Source: Triplophysa rosa
Lineage: Eukaryota; Chordata; Actinopteri; Cypriniformes; Nemacheilidae
Length of the DNA stretch: 64,000 nt
Reading direction: 5' to 3'
NCBI RefSeq assembly: GCF_024868665.1
Contig: NC_079892.1
Span: 10,924,251-10,988,250, forward strand
This document shows positions 37,771 to 50,389 of the stretch, one piece after another (position 1 is the first letter of the stretch; every line of letters starts with the position of its first letter). The translations under genes and the position numbers were made by a program. The notes under the pieces were generated by a model that was given only the letters and a program-made list of their open reading frames with translations, did not search any database and was not told the origin of the DNA.

Positions 37771-39151
37771 CATAGTGCCAATAAGAAAGAATTTCAAATA
37801 TCAAATTTTTCATAAGATCTATATTAGCGACACTGATTGTAAAAATATTTGTCTGTAAGACTGCTGTCTTTTTCGAGTTGACTGAATTGATGACAACTAG
37901 ATCATTCAAACATTCAGCAAAAAACATTTTCAGAGGTCCAATGCAAAACTGAGTCAGAAAGCATGTACTCGCATTTCTGTTCTTCTGCTATCTGAGGTTT
38001 CATGGGATATGGGGGTTTGGGGGTGTGTGTTATGTGCTGTCTCCTCCATGATTCTTGACAAATTCGACCAATCAGATTTACCGGCCGGTCTCTGAAGCTG
38101 GGCGGGCTACTAATTTATCCTTTAGCTCCATGGAGCTGTATATCACAACACTCGGGAAGACAAATGCCAGGACACATGTTGCCAGATTGGGGCTTTGAGC
38201 GCGAGATGCCTTTAATTGGGTGAACAGGGACCGGGCCCAATCCCAGACACCCTCGGCGTTATCTTCCTCACCCACCGCCTCTCCCCTTTTTCTTTCTACA
38301 TGTTAACAAAAGGCAGGAAGATGAAAAAGATAACATCTTTCCCATCCCCTGCTTTGTGCCATTATAGAACAGACGCGCGCGGGGTAAAGAGGTACGATGC
38401 TGAGCTTCAAGGAGCAGAGCTTTATATAACTTCCTTTTGAGTTCCCTCCGCGTTTCATGTTTATTTCACTCCATCTTTTCCGCAGCCTCGCAGTTCTGAT
38501 TGACACCGTCTTGCCGTGTGCTGTAATAACAATTATTCATTATAGACACTCAGAGCGATCCCACTGATAGCTACTGGATATATTTGTCTGAGTTTAGAGG
38601 GATGTGTATAAGAGGGTCTTAAAGGCAAAAGAAATTTAAAGAGATTTGTATGCAATAGCTGTTCATCAACATTGTTCATCTGATGCATCCTCATTTTACA
38701 TTGCACCTTAACTGGGAACTTTTCCACTTTTTTAAGCAAAAGCGTGAGCGTGCGAATGAAGCAAGCAAATGAACGTAAAGCGGGCTAGCAGCTCTATGAA
38801 TTGTGTGGTGTTTGACATTGCAAGCAGCAAGAAGCTTTTAAGCATTCACTGTGGCACAGGTGAAAAAGACTAGTTTAATATAATGTCACAGCTATATCAA
38901 AATCTTATGCACACTGGTATCTGTCGTGTTTTCTCAACAACAACATTTTTTTTGTGTGTTTTTTACTTTTTGGGGAGAAGGGGGAGCCAGGGAGTATTTA
39001 CGGAAAACCGGGGCAAGTTGTCACATAGAAGTGGTTGCCACAAGAACAATATCTCTGTAAGGTTTTGAGTCAAAATTGTATTTACACATGAATGCTTGTC
39101 TTCTTCAGCTGAAAAATGCTTGTTAAAATGTGTGTATTTTATCATTTAGAC

Positions 39152-39420
39152 CAGGGGTCTCAAACGTTTTGACTCCAAGGCTGCCCCATGTATTCAACAA
39201 CATTCAAAGCCCCCTCTCCCCTCACAAAAACTCGAAATTTCCACCCAATAGAATATTTTTAAGCTTGACATTAACTGGAACATGTTTATTCATTATAAAA
39301 AAACAATAAGTAATATCTTGTTTTTTTTCCAATGTATTTCAATGCTCATTTTGTCTAAATTTGAAATATTAGTCATATTGAGACCTCCTTGGAAGTTACC
39401 TGGGGCACCCTTGTGGGTTT
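39152..39420. mobile_element. Decayed hAT-like element
   Basis: Begins caggggtctcaaacg, a common hAT-type terminus, followed by gccccctctcccctcac. The right end is degraded (cctggggcacccttg near 39400). No target duplication is visible. Confidence 0.45.
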
Positions 39421-41559
39421 ATTGGTTAAATATTTGCAAAACTCACAGACAAACATAAAGGGTGACCAACAGTAATAAATTATGAAAAAAATAAAAACCA
39501 TGAAAAATGGAGATGGACAAGGTTTCTGCTCAACAGCGACGATCTGCTACCACACTGCAGTTTTTTCTATACCACTATAGGAGCTATACAAACCGAGGCA
39601 TTTATTTAATGTATAGTCGCTTTACTATAATGTAAAAGATCTTATACGCATGCATATCATTTTATGATCATCACACTTATTAATAAATCGATCTATCATG
39701 CCTTTGTCGATTTGTTAGGAAAAGATGGCACAGCAATTTATCAAAGACCCGTGCTGCACCATCTGGGTTTATCTGTCAGTTGTCTGTTATGATGCGCTAT
39801 CCCTGCCTGCGCTAATTAGGGAATCTGGGCACAGATATACAAAGAGGGGCTCGGATAGATTCGGGGAGAGCTTCAATAGCCCAGCTCCGCAATCTGGCCT
39901 GTGTCCAGTTCTTTCAAATGAATTCATGTTCCCCAAAGCAATTACATAAGTGTGTTTGGTCCACGTGGACATTTTCCACAATACACATTTTAATTAACAC
40001 AATAATTCAGATCAATTTTGCAAGACCTGGCCTCACAAACTTTCGATTATTGCATATTCAATAATGAGAATGGGTCTTTTCAAAGAACCGTATTGAGTTT
40101 GAACAGTCAGCGAACACAATATTGCATTCCTGAAATTACAGTTGAAAAGCTAAAATGTCAAAACAAAGCAGGGTTTGTGTAAAGAAAAAGAGCTTGAACA
40201 CACTTCAGGAATAAGAGATATCTATGAAAAAATACAGAAGTGCATGAATAAAAAAAGTATTATGGGCAATTGCATGCAAATCTCAACCTTAGCATAGAAA
40301 AATCAAGTTTAGTGTTTTAAATAGCCACGACGTCTAGTTTTTTAAGCCTTATTTTGCAAGCGTATTTTCTCAAAATCGTCACATCCATAACGGCCCATAT
40401 TCCTCATAAATAGACAAATTAAAATATAACAACTGTATTATGTTCTACGAGCCATTCCTTCTCCATTTGTTAGGTATTATTGCTTTTGGTTTGTACATTT
40501 TAATTCACAGAAATCCTACAAAGTATGTCGTCTCTCAGAAAGCATGTCCTTTTTTGCCACAGCCATAACACATCCATATTTCCCCATTTTAAAACAGAAA
40601 ACTTGTGTATAGACTTATATTTTGCTCATGTTTAGACTCTATGAACAGGGGTTTAGTAAAATATAAACAGATGATTCAGTATATTGGTAATAAATACATT
40701 CTTTGAGAGTTTATGTGACATATCCATAATGCTGGAATTGCCCATATCTGAAATATGTCTTTGTTAAAATATTACATTTTTATGTTATTTATGTGGAACT
40801 ACATACATTTATGTTTCAGTGTTCTGTCATGTTATTACTAATGATTTTGGGTTTTACAAATGTTTGGGTTTCAGCTACACATGTGCAGCAAATACTACAG
40901 GGGTAACAATATAGTATATAACAATACAATACAATACAATGTATAATGCTGTAGCGATTTTTTTTACAATATGATGTCTGGTTTTTTACATTTATGTTAC
41001 ATCTTTGATTGATAAGACTTACTTGTGTAAGTATGAGCCTTCCATTGCTTGAAAAGATATCTAATTTCAATTGTGTCATCAATTCAGTCATCTTCCCGAA
41101 AAACTGATTGCAATCTTCCAAACAATTCTTGTTTCAGAAATATTACCAATATACAATGGAGTTGTAAAAAATGTATATGAAATGAATTCGATTAGTCGTA
41201 TTGGTTAAGCTGCCAACATGTGACATGCTCTAAAAACCTCAACCTTTTATCTCAACCTTTTATTTATTTACCACACGATCAACACAATGTAATGTTCTCT
41301 AGGGTTTAGCTTTCTTGAATTTTTTTAAGGAAAGGAGTCTTATTTTTCTGTGACCTATTCCATTTTTTATTCTTGTTGGCAGAGAAGGTCACATTAAACC
41401 ATGAATGTGGTCAATTTTATAACAACACATGTCACTTTCACCCACAGTCACCTGTAGTTCAGGCCTGTTTTCACTTTCCTCCGTGTTTATCTTTGAAACA
41501 AAACACGTTGCCTTCACACACACACACACGCACACCTCCTCCCAGCCAGACCTCATGTT

Positions 41560-41950
41560 GAGCTCCAGCCACTGTTTATTGATCAGCTCAAACTCCCAAA
41601 TAAACGAGCAGAGAATGAGAGCTATGCTCGAGGGAGCCGAGCCCAGTCCCGGCTCCTCGGGCTCCCATCAATTTTAATCACGGCCCTAATGAAGAGACTC
41701 CTCTCTGCTGGATGTCCATAACTCAGAGCAGCACACCGCTACCTTCACCAGCGCCACTAGATCAGTCTTCCCGCTCCCCCTCGCCTTCAATACCTGCCTA
41801 ATGCCTCTTTTTCTAAATAAACTATGCATTAGCTAATGGCTCACAGGAATGATAATAGATAATGGCTGGGGAAAGCTCATTTTGAAGCGGGGAAGAAAGC
41901 GCGAGGCTGAAGTTTCGTCTTTTTTGGCGTGTTTAAAGAACGTCTTTGAA
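41560..41950. promoter_or_regulatory. Candidate conserved non-coding block
   Basis: A repeat-poor GC-balanced stretch after a short CA tract (41515-41530). It contains caattttaatca and gcattagctaatgg homeodomain-type motifs, the latter palindromic. The open frame across 41429-41677 is carried partly by the CA tract and shows no domain. Confidence 0.3.
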
Positions 41951-42429
41951 GAGTTTCATACATCACACGGTTGTGCGTGAAATCTCAGGCTACGCTTCAG
42001 CCAGGTAGAATTCCCTGTTGACGACTTACAAGAATAACCTTGATATAAACGCAGCTTTTTCTGCACAATTAGGGATATTCCTTCATGCAACTCTAACCTT
42101 TCATGAAAGGCATGTCGTTCCGCCATATGTCTTTACTTTTGTTTTGACCTTGAAGTTACCTTTACGAGTTTTAAAAGTGTTACTTTTTATACAGTAGCCC
42201 ATGATAACCAGCAGTGACGAATTACTTTAATATCTCAATTGTTTCTGCAACTGCATTCATAATGTAATGAAACGGAGAACTCAATAGTCTCAAAAGAGCA
42301 ACCTCTGCGCAATACAATACATCATTTCAAGGTCATCTTAACAAACAGCTCTGACCCAGGCCAAGAAAACCACAAACCTCCAACCAAACGCCCAGAGACG
42401 TCTTTCTTCTCATTTCCACCCGCTTCTCC

Positions 42430-42675
42430 TCAAAAGAGTGTAAGAAGTTTCTCAAACTCTAAAGCCCGAAAACTTTTTCTGAGCTGCTGAACCAAGCGCT
42501 CATATTTTACTTCTGGTGACGCCCGGAATCTTTCTCCAGCATCTGGTCCTCTCATGCCGGGTAAGAGGAAGAATCCATCACCTTCCCCTTGGGCTTGCAT
42601 AATCTTCTCATGGAGGTGAGGTGCCACGATTTTGGCTATTTGCTGCTCGTCCTGGGATTTGGCCTGTCTGCTCAT
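42430..42675 (-). CDS. Small open frame of 81 codons with protein-like composition, function unknown
   Basis: The frame starts MSRQAKSQDEQQIAKIV and ends FRALEFEKLLTLF then stop. The composition is unlike the chance frames around it: charged, heptad-like helical stretches (VKYERLVQQLRKSF, then EFEKLL), few Cys, no low complexity, and a purine at -3 before the ATG. I do not recognise a family. It could be a lineage-specific small gene, one exon of an unassembled gene, a decayed retrocopy or a chance frame. No clear polyadenylation signal or strong splice donor follows the stop. It lies just left of the CTGT satellite. Confidence 0.25.
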   Translation of the reverse strand: MSRQAKSQDEQQIAKIVAPHLHEKIMQAQGEGDGFFLLPGMRGPDAGERFRASPEVKYERLVQQLRKSFRALEFEKLLTLF

Positions 42676-42894
42676 ATTTGATATCTGAACTCAGCAGTAC
42701 AGACACATATGGGCGGCTCATAAAGCTAACATGGTTTATGGTGCGGCCTGACGGAGATGCTCACTTCAATTCAAAGTAAGAAAACCAAACCTTAATGTTA
42801 CGCACCTTGAGGAATTTTGTAAGTCTGATGCTGAATTTCCTATGAAAGGGCAAACCATAAGTATTGTGTATGCAGAGGGTGTTTTCCAAATGAG

Positions 42895-42897
42895 TCA

Positions 42898-42937
<40 letters not shown>

Positions 42938-43102
42938 ACAGTATCTGTCTGTCTGTGTGTCTCTCTACAGTATCTGCCTGTCTGTCTGTCTGTCTGTCTC
43001 TCTACAGTATCTGTCTGTCTATCTGTCTCTCTACAGTATCTGTCTGTCTGTCTGTCTCTCTACAGTATCTGTCTGTCTATCTGTCTCGCTACAGTATCTG
43101 CC

Positions 43103-43143
<41 letters not shown>

Positions 43144-43576
43144 ACAGTATCTGCCTGTCTGTCTGTGTGTCTCTCTAAAGTATCTGTCTGTCTGTGTGTC
43201 TCTCTACAGTATCTGCCTGTCTGTCTGTGTGTCTCTCTAAAGTATCTGTCTGTCCGTCTGTGTGTCTCTCTAAAGTATCTGTCTGTCTGTCTGTCTGTCT
43301 CTCTAAAGTATCTGTCTGTCTGTCTGTCTCTCTAAAGTATCTGCCTGTCTGTCTGTCTCTCTACAGTATCTGCCTGTCTGTCTGTGTGTCTCTCTAAAGT
43401 ATCTGCCTGTCTGTCTGTGTGTCTCTCTAAAGTATCTGTCTGTCCGTCTGTGTGTCTCTCTAAAGTATCTGTCTGTCCATCTGTCTGTCTCTCTAAAGTA
43501 TCTGTCTGTCTGTCTGTCTCTCTAAAGTATCTGCCTGTCTGTCTGTCTCTCTACAGTATCTGCCTGTCTGTCTGTG

Positions 43577-43609
<33 letters not shown>

Positions 43610-43806
43610 ACAGTATCTGTCTGTCACTGTGTGTCTCTCTACAGTATCTGCCTGTCTGTCTGTCTGTCTGTCTCTCTACAGTATCTGTCGTTCTATCTGT
43701 CTCTCTACAGTATTCTGTCTGTCTGTCTGTCTCTCTACAGTATCTGTCTGTCTGTCTGTCTCTCTACAGTATCTGTCTGTCTATCTGTCTCGCTACAGTA
43801 TCTGCC

Positions 43807-43847
<41 letters not shown>

Positions 43848-44160
43848 ACAGTATCTGCCTGTCTGTCTGTGTGTCTCTCTAAAGTATCTGTCTGTCTGTG
43901 TGTCTCTCTACAGTATCTGCCTGTCTGTCTGTGTGTCTCTCTAAAGTATCTGTCTGTCCGTCTGTGTGTCTCTCTAAAGTATCTGTCTGTCTGTCTGTCT
44001 GTCTCTCTAAAGTATCTGTCTGTCTGTCTGTCTCTCTAAAGTATCTGCCTGTCTGTCTGTCTCTCTACAGTATCTGCCTGTCTGTCTGTGTGTCTCTCTA
44101 AAGTATCTGCCTGTCTGTCTTGTGTCTCTAGTATCTGTCTGTGTCGTGTTCTAAGTCTGT
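42895..44160 (+). repeat. CTGT-based satellite with a TCTCTCTACAGTATCTG higher-order unit
   Basis: Runs of ctgt alternate with tctctctacagtatctg or tctctctaaagtatctg at intervals of about 30-45 bases. A larger period is visible: the distinctive ctgtctcgctacagtatctg at 43081 recurs 704 bases later at 43785, and the following ~330 bases are the same up to about 43416 and 44120. The open plus-strand frames (repeating CLSVCLS) are translations of the repeat. Confidence 0.95.
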
Positions 44161-44169
44161 CTCCATCTT

Positions 44170-44203
44170 CTATCTATCTATCTATCTATCTCTATCTTCT
44201 ATC

Positions 44204-44279
<76 letters not shown>

Positions 44280-44290
44280 CCTATCTCTCT
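44170..44290 (+). repeat. TCTA tetranucleotide microsatellite
   Basis: A long near-perfect tatc run sits between the two CTGT-rich parts of the satellite, with short tcttctatct interruptions at the left. Confidence 0.95.
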
Positions 44291-44311
44291 ATCTCTGTAT
44301 CTCTCTCTCTC

Positions 44312-44356
<45 letters not shown>

Positions 44357-44421
44357 ATACAGTATCTGTCTATATGTCTCTCTGCAGTATCTGTCTGTCT
44401 CTCTACAGTATCTGTCTATCG

Positions 44422-44455
<34 letters not shown>

Positions 44456-45240
44456 TTACATTATCTGTCTATATGTCTCTCTGCAGTATCTGTCTGTCTC
44501 TTTACAGTATATATTTGTCTGTCTGTCTGTCTCTCTACAGTATCTGTCTATCGGTCTGTCTGTCTGTCTGTCTGTCTCTTTACAGTTTATATTTGTCTGT
44601 CTGTCTCTTTACAGTATATACAATATTTGTCTATCTGGCTGCCTGTCTGTCTCTTTATAGTATCTATCTGTCTGTCTGTCTGTCTGTCTGCACTATTTGT
44701 CTGTCTCTCTACAGTATCTGTCTATCTGTCTGTCTGTCTCCTTACAGTATATATTTGTCTATCTGTCTGTCTGTCTGTATGCCTGTCTGTCTCTTTACAG
44801 TATATATTTGTCTGTCTGTCTGTCTCTTTACAGTATCTATCTGTCTGTCTGTCTGTTTTTCTACAGTATCGGTCTATCTGTCTGTCTGTCTACCTATCTG
44901 TATGTCTGTCTGTCTCTCTATAGAATATGTTTATCTTTCTGTCAGTCTATCTCTCTACTGTGTCTGTCAGTCTGTCTCTCTACTGTGTCTGTCTGTCTGT
45001 CTGTCTACAGCATCTATCTCTCTGTCTGTCTGTTTTTCTACAGTATCGGTCTATCTGTCTGTCTGTTTACCTATCTGTATGTCTGTCTGTCTCTCTACAG
45101 AATATGTTTATCTTTCTGTCAGTCTATCTCTCTACTGTGTCTGTCAGTCTGTATCTCTACTGTGTCTGTCTGTCTGTCTGTCTGTCTGTCTACAGCATCT
45201 ATCTGTCTGTCTGTCTGTCTGTCTGTTTTTCTACAGTAGT
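44290..45240 (+). repeat. Diverged part of the CTGT satellite
   Basis: The same ctgtctgtct background continues, but the linker is now tttacagtatatatttgtct or similar. A second duplication is visible at the right: tctacagtatcggtctatct at 44861 and again at 45036, with the following aatatgtttatctttctgtc repeated (44925 and 45100), a period of about 175 bases. Confidence 0.93.
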
Positions 45241-46139
45241 AGAGATAGAACTGTAAATCTCAATGAGCTGAACTTGTAGATTTCTTGTTGTGTTCTTGTG
45301 CCATGGATCTGCTAGACAGCACAACATTCTTTTGAATGACTACTCAGACTTTCTCCCCACTGGATCACATTAACTTCAGTGATTAAACAGCGGCTCTGAA
45401 AGATACTCAGGCTCAGGACTACAGGAGAGAGAGAACAGTAATGTTTGATCTATCATTTGTGGCCTCACACATGAGGCAGCTCTTTGTATGGATGCTGGGA
45501 TTTGCTGTAGCCCTTAGGCAACATCTGCTGTGTGTGTGTTTGGACGTGCAAGGGGCCATTTGGCCAAACGGTCACAGAACAGGATGGATGAAAGGGCGGT
45601 GAGCTGCAGCTGGGGTGATCTTATGATATCACCAGAGAGATGTGCACAAACGCACACAAACCTGACATCACACCAGGGAACATCGGACATGTTAGCTGGA
45701 ATTATGCAAAGCCCTTCTGCATGTCAGATTGCTAGAGACGGCGTGAATGTGTGTGTGTGTTTAACCCTTAAACAAACTGACCTGCAGATCTCGTTCGCTC
45801 TACCCCGTTCATAGGAAATCTATCTTAAAGTGATTATTTCATCAGAGTGGTCAGGTCCCAGGCTGTGTGTGTGCATCTGTGTGCCGTGCCTGTGTTGTTC
45901 TCTAGAGGATGTCTTTCATTCATGTAACAGGCATGAACAACTCAACCTTCTGCTCATTTAAAGGGCTTTTCCTGCAGTCGACACCTCTGCCTTGAGGCGA
46001 TGAGCCATGATGGGGTTGCAATGAAAGCAGCCAAATAGTAAATCCTTCTCTCGGTTCACCTCTGCTAAACACCAGCTCTGTCAAATCCCCAGCACCTCAA
46101 TTCAGTTTGATTTCAATGTCAAACTAAATAATTATGATA

Positions 46140-46510
46140 CGTTTTGTAAATTAGTACAACAAGATAAATAAATATAAGTAAGTCAATAAATAAACATAAT
46201 TAAGAAGGTAAATAAATACATATAAGCACGTAATTAAGTAAGTAAATAAGGAAATAAGTAAGTAAGGAAATAAATAAATAAGTAAATAAATAAACATAAG
46301 TAAGTAGGTAAATAAATAAATATAAGTACATAGTTGAGTAAGTAAATAAATAAATATAATGAAGTAAATAAGCAAGTAAGAAAATAAATTAATCAATCAA
46401 AAGTAAATAAATTATTTATTTAAAAGTGATTATTATTTAAAGTTATTTAGAAGTAAGTTAGTTAGTTAGTAAATAAATAAATAAATAATTTATTAAAATA
46501 AAAAAATAAT
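46140..46510 (+). repeat. Low-complexity AAAT/AAGT tract
   Basis: Repeating aaataaat and aagtaagt units with little other sequence. The minus-strand open frame (a run of L, I, Y, F) is an artefact of this composition. Confidence 0.9.
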
Positions 46511-47009
46511 TAAAAACCAAAAGAAATAGAAAGCATTCTTTGGTATATCCATTGTAAAATTTGCCGACTCCGATTACACAGCTTATAATTTTTCTTAATA
46601 TAGTTTTAATGGCATTGTAAGTTTTAAACATTTAACATTTATTTATTTTGCACACACTTTCATTCAAAGCGACTTCCTAAGCTACGAATTTAAATTTTCA
46701 TTATTTTTAAGTAATTGTTGCACTATAGTAGAATAATACTATTACATATGATTATAATATTATATTATTATTAAATCATTATCTATCCATTATTGTTGTT
46801 ATTTAAATTATAGTATTTTGAAAGACATTGTTATGTTTATTATTGTTGTCTTTTCTCAAATAAATACATAATCAAACTCCTTTAACCGTGTCTCTCATAT
46901 ACTCTCATACACAGCATGCAAGAGCACACGTTTAAACCGCTAGGCCACGTCTCATCTCTGAACGTTTCTCGCATCTTCAGTAGTTAAAATGAATAATAAT
47001 GATCCGGTA

Positions 47010-47330
47010 AGTTTATGACACGGTGTCATCTCGGGGACGCGGGGAGGAGATGCTAACTGCACTGATAAATGGGCTGTTAGCATTCAGCTCTGCCTATTAA
47101 ACGTGTTTCTTATTATCGATCAAGCTAAACAACCTGATGGAGGGGGAAAAAAGTCACCTTGATATAATTCTACCTATCAATCATTCCTGAGGCCCTCGCA
47201 GACCGGGCTGGCACGGCCATTAGCAGACGCTGGCATTATGTTGGTGGGAGGAAGAGTTCTCAGGTAACGAAGAGTCAAACTATCGGAAACAATGACTTTT
47301 TGAGTCATTCGCTGCTGTTTTGGTAAACTG
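47010..47330. promoter_or_regulatory. Candidate conserved non-coding block
   Basis: A repeat-poor block with balanced composition between AT-rich flanks, containing tattatcgatcaag and a ccattagcaga motif. There is no coding signal. Inference only. Confidence 0.3.
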
Positions 47331-48501
47331 GGTTGTATTAAGATTTCTTGCACATTCACTGCGTATGTGGACTTTTTTCTGTCAATGCTGTTTTAAACAT
47401 AATGAATAAAAGTGTATGGTTAAGCTCGCTCCACTTATAGACTCAGTATTACCATAATACAGAAATCTACCATGAAAAATTAGTCAAGAATGAAAGTCTA
47501 AGAAGCTCAGAGATCGCTATACAGCTTAAATCCTGAAGCTAAAAATAGACCAAAGTTCACAATGTGGGCATTAGAGTGTCCTTGTGTCCTTACTGAAAAT
47601 GCTTTGCTTGCATCTGTGATCAGGTACAACATCAAACAGTTATTATGGCACGTTTTTTTTGTTGCCATTTTCACTATTTTTCTAACCACATACAGAAAGA
47701 CTGATGAGGTGTTTTTCTACACAAAGCTACAGCTTCTAGGCCTGAATCCTTACAATCCACAAAACCAGAACCAGCCAAAAGAACCGAATTGGCTGTTCTG
47801 AAGAAAATACTATAGATCTGACAGAGATGTCAGAACTGGCCAGGAAATAGTGCAAAGACATCTTTGATCTGCTTTGATCACATACACATACAGAAGCAGA
47901 AAAATGGAAGTGGGCTTAACATTTGTGAGAAAGACAGATGGTGCATCATGGGATTCATTAATGTTAAAGCACAGGTTTGTGACCCAAATGTAGAGACGCT
48001 CACTGGGGACTTTGTCCATGACCTACGGCAGAGGTTTGTAAACGCGATTTTTTTTATTCTGTATTACAGGTGAAACCTGTCAGTCTGCTCTGTGGAACTG
48101 ATAAAATAGTTTTTTTCCCTCAATCTATAAAGGATGTCTTGCATGGTTTTTAGTCAAACCAATTGCTCTTACACAACATTTTGGACTTTGGGCAGCTAAA
48201 CAGTTCAGACTCTGGTCACAGGCCTACTTGTGTTTGCCAGGCACTCATAGGTGTGAATGACTCTCTGATTCCACGGGCTCTTCTACCAGTTGGATGGCAT
48301 CGCTACATGTCTGGATTATGCTTAGTGCTCAACCTTTCCAGTTCTCTCAACACTATGCCTCAGTAAAAGGATTCAGAGTCTCCAACAGAATTTCATACCA
48401 GTTCAAAAACACCTTTTTGACTAAATAATATAATTCTGATTCTCCAACACAACCCTGACTTTTTCTATCTCAACAACTGTATTTGGATTAAATGTTGCTA
48501 T

Positions 48502-49096
48502 CAGGGTTGCCAGATCTCCATGACAAAACTAGACCAACATCCTCACCCCTAATACCAAAGCTCAAAAAACTGTACAACTGTATTTTAAATAAGTGTCCGA
48601 CACTCAAATATAATGGATTGCATGTTGGTATCAGGGATCCCAGATCTGAGTGATAAAACTAGCCCAATGGCCAAACCAAACAAGCCCAGAAGACCCAACC
48701 CCTCATACCAAAACTCAAAAAGTGTCTCTACTATCCCCCCCAAAAAAATATTTTTACAGGCAACAACTGTATGACTGTTTGAATAAGTGTCTGACACACA
48801 AAATATATTGGCCAAACTAGCTCAACAACCCCATCTCTAATACCACCACTCAGGTATGTACTATTCCTAAAATACATATTTTATAGACCTTCTTATGCAT
48901 TACACACAATCTCTTCATTAAACCATCTAAAATGAATCATAAACAAAGTCTGTTACCATGAATAACGTCATCTTACCCTAAAAATGACCAATAACAAACA
49001 AAATCTTTCTACCTTTCACCTGCGGAATAAATAACATGCGGCAGCAGTTTAGAAGTAGCCCAAATTTACAAGAAAACCAAGAACTTGGCAACCCTG
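48502..49096. mobile_element. hAT-like element with tandemly duplicated left end
   Basis: The left terminus cagggttgccagatct and the right terminus, inverted, cagggttgccaagttc match at the ends. The flanks gttgctat and gctggtat agree at 6 of 8 positions, a decayed duplication. The first ~130 bases recur inside (tatcagggatcccagatctg at 48630) with a third partial copy after 48770, so the left end was duplicated in tandem. Confidence 0.75.
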
Positions 49097-49124
49097 GCTG
49101 GTATGGAATAAAAATTATGTAAAT

Positions 49125-49706
49125 TTAAAGGAGTCATATTGCACGGCTAAAACAAATATTATTGTTTGTTTTAGATGTAACGCAATGTATATACACCATT
49201 TAAAGTTTAAAAAACGTTGTATTTTCCACATACCGTGCATGTTTGTATCTCCTCTTTGCCCCGCCTCTCTTAAACGCGCTGATTTTTTACAAAGCGAGGT
49301 GTGCTATGATTGGCCAGTTCACCAGTGCGTAGTGATTGGTCGAATACTGCAAGCATTTCATGGAAATGTAACGCCTCTTACCATATTCGGAACATCAGGT
49401 TCTAAAGCAATTGTACTGACAGACGATACAATGAGATTTACAATTACGCCCACCTTAACTACGTGTAGATTTGGGCGGTCTTAGTCAAATCATGTTACGA
49501 AGTTACGTAGATTCATACATAAATGATGGTGTGGTTACACGAGGCGTTTCAGGCAAGTCTGGTTGAGCATTCGCTTTTAGATAGAATGCATCTTTTTTTC
49601 CCACACTTTTATTTTTGCAATTTTACGTGTCTAATACATGCATGGGCAACTTATAACACACCAAAAACACAGAAAAACACGTACTTCTGCCATATGACCC
49701 CTTTAA
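49125..49706. mobile_element. TTAA-flanked DNA element, 582 bp
   Basis: Ends TTAAAGGAGTCATAT and, inverted, TTAAAGGGGTCATAT: 14 of 15 positions agree and TTAA forms the border on each side, the piggyBac-type target. The interior includes gattggccagtt and gtgattggtcg. The plus-strand open frame at 49185-49484 shows no transposase motif. Confidence 0.8.
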
Positions 49707-49901
49707 GAAATGTGTAAAGAGTAAATTATTAATTAATGACGTTTAATTTTAATTTTTACATTTTTGGATGAAGCAATCCTTTAAATTGATAAGCCTTTGA
49801 AATTAAGTATATTGTTTTTTAAACACTATTTCATGTTTATAAATAGAAAAATAACTCGCCTTTATCAAATCAATACAACCCCGGTCAGCCAAGTACACAA
49901 T

Positions 49902-50312
49902 GGCCAAAAGTGATGTCCAGCTTCACACAACTGATATCTTTTCTCTTTATTCATGTTTTATTTAAAGATGCATAAAAAATTGTAAAAATGATTTTGTATG
50001 CATTCTGTACTAGCATGCATGAAGTCACAAGCAAAGTTTAGCATGTCAATGACAAGGAGTAAAAATGACTCCTTAATATTACTACAAGAGAGGATCAACA
50101 AATATTAATCACACATAAAACTGTAGTCAATGTTTGCTTTATTTCCTGTGAGTTTTCTGTCCATGTATTTTTAAACCCCTATTTCCTGATATTGTGTAGT
50201 TTGTTTTTGCCAAATCATTTTGTGCAATAAAAACCTTTAAAGTTGAGAGTCATTCGGTTGAGTTGAGACTCATTCAAAGCAAATATGCCACTTCTGGACA
50301 TCACTTTTGGCC
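49902..50312. mobile_element. DNA element with 19-bp perfect inverted ends
   Basis: GGCCAAAAGTGATGTCCAG at 49902-49920 is exactly inverted at 50294-50312. The interior is AT-rich and non-coding. The superfamily is not resolved; the ends may extend a few bases outward imperfectly. Confidence 0.75.
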
Positions 50313-50389
50313 ACTACCATATTTACGTCCATTTTAAGCTAGCAATAATAAAGGTATCACACACAAAAAAGAGAAACCTCAAGCTTCTG

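Noticed and set aside
42842..45279. Long plus-strand open frames of up to 301 codons (repeating CLSVCLS)
   Set aside because: They are translations of the CTGT satellite. A 4-base repeat with no stop stays open in all frames, and there is no domain or plausible composition.
46151..46396. Minus-strand open frame rich in L, I, Y and F
   Set aside because: Translation of an AAAT/AAGT low-complexity tract.
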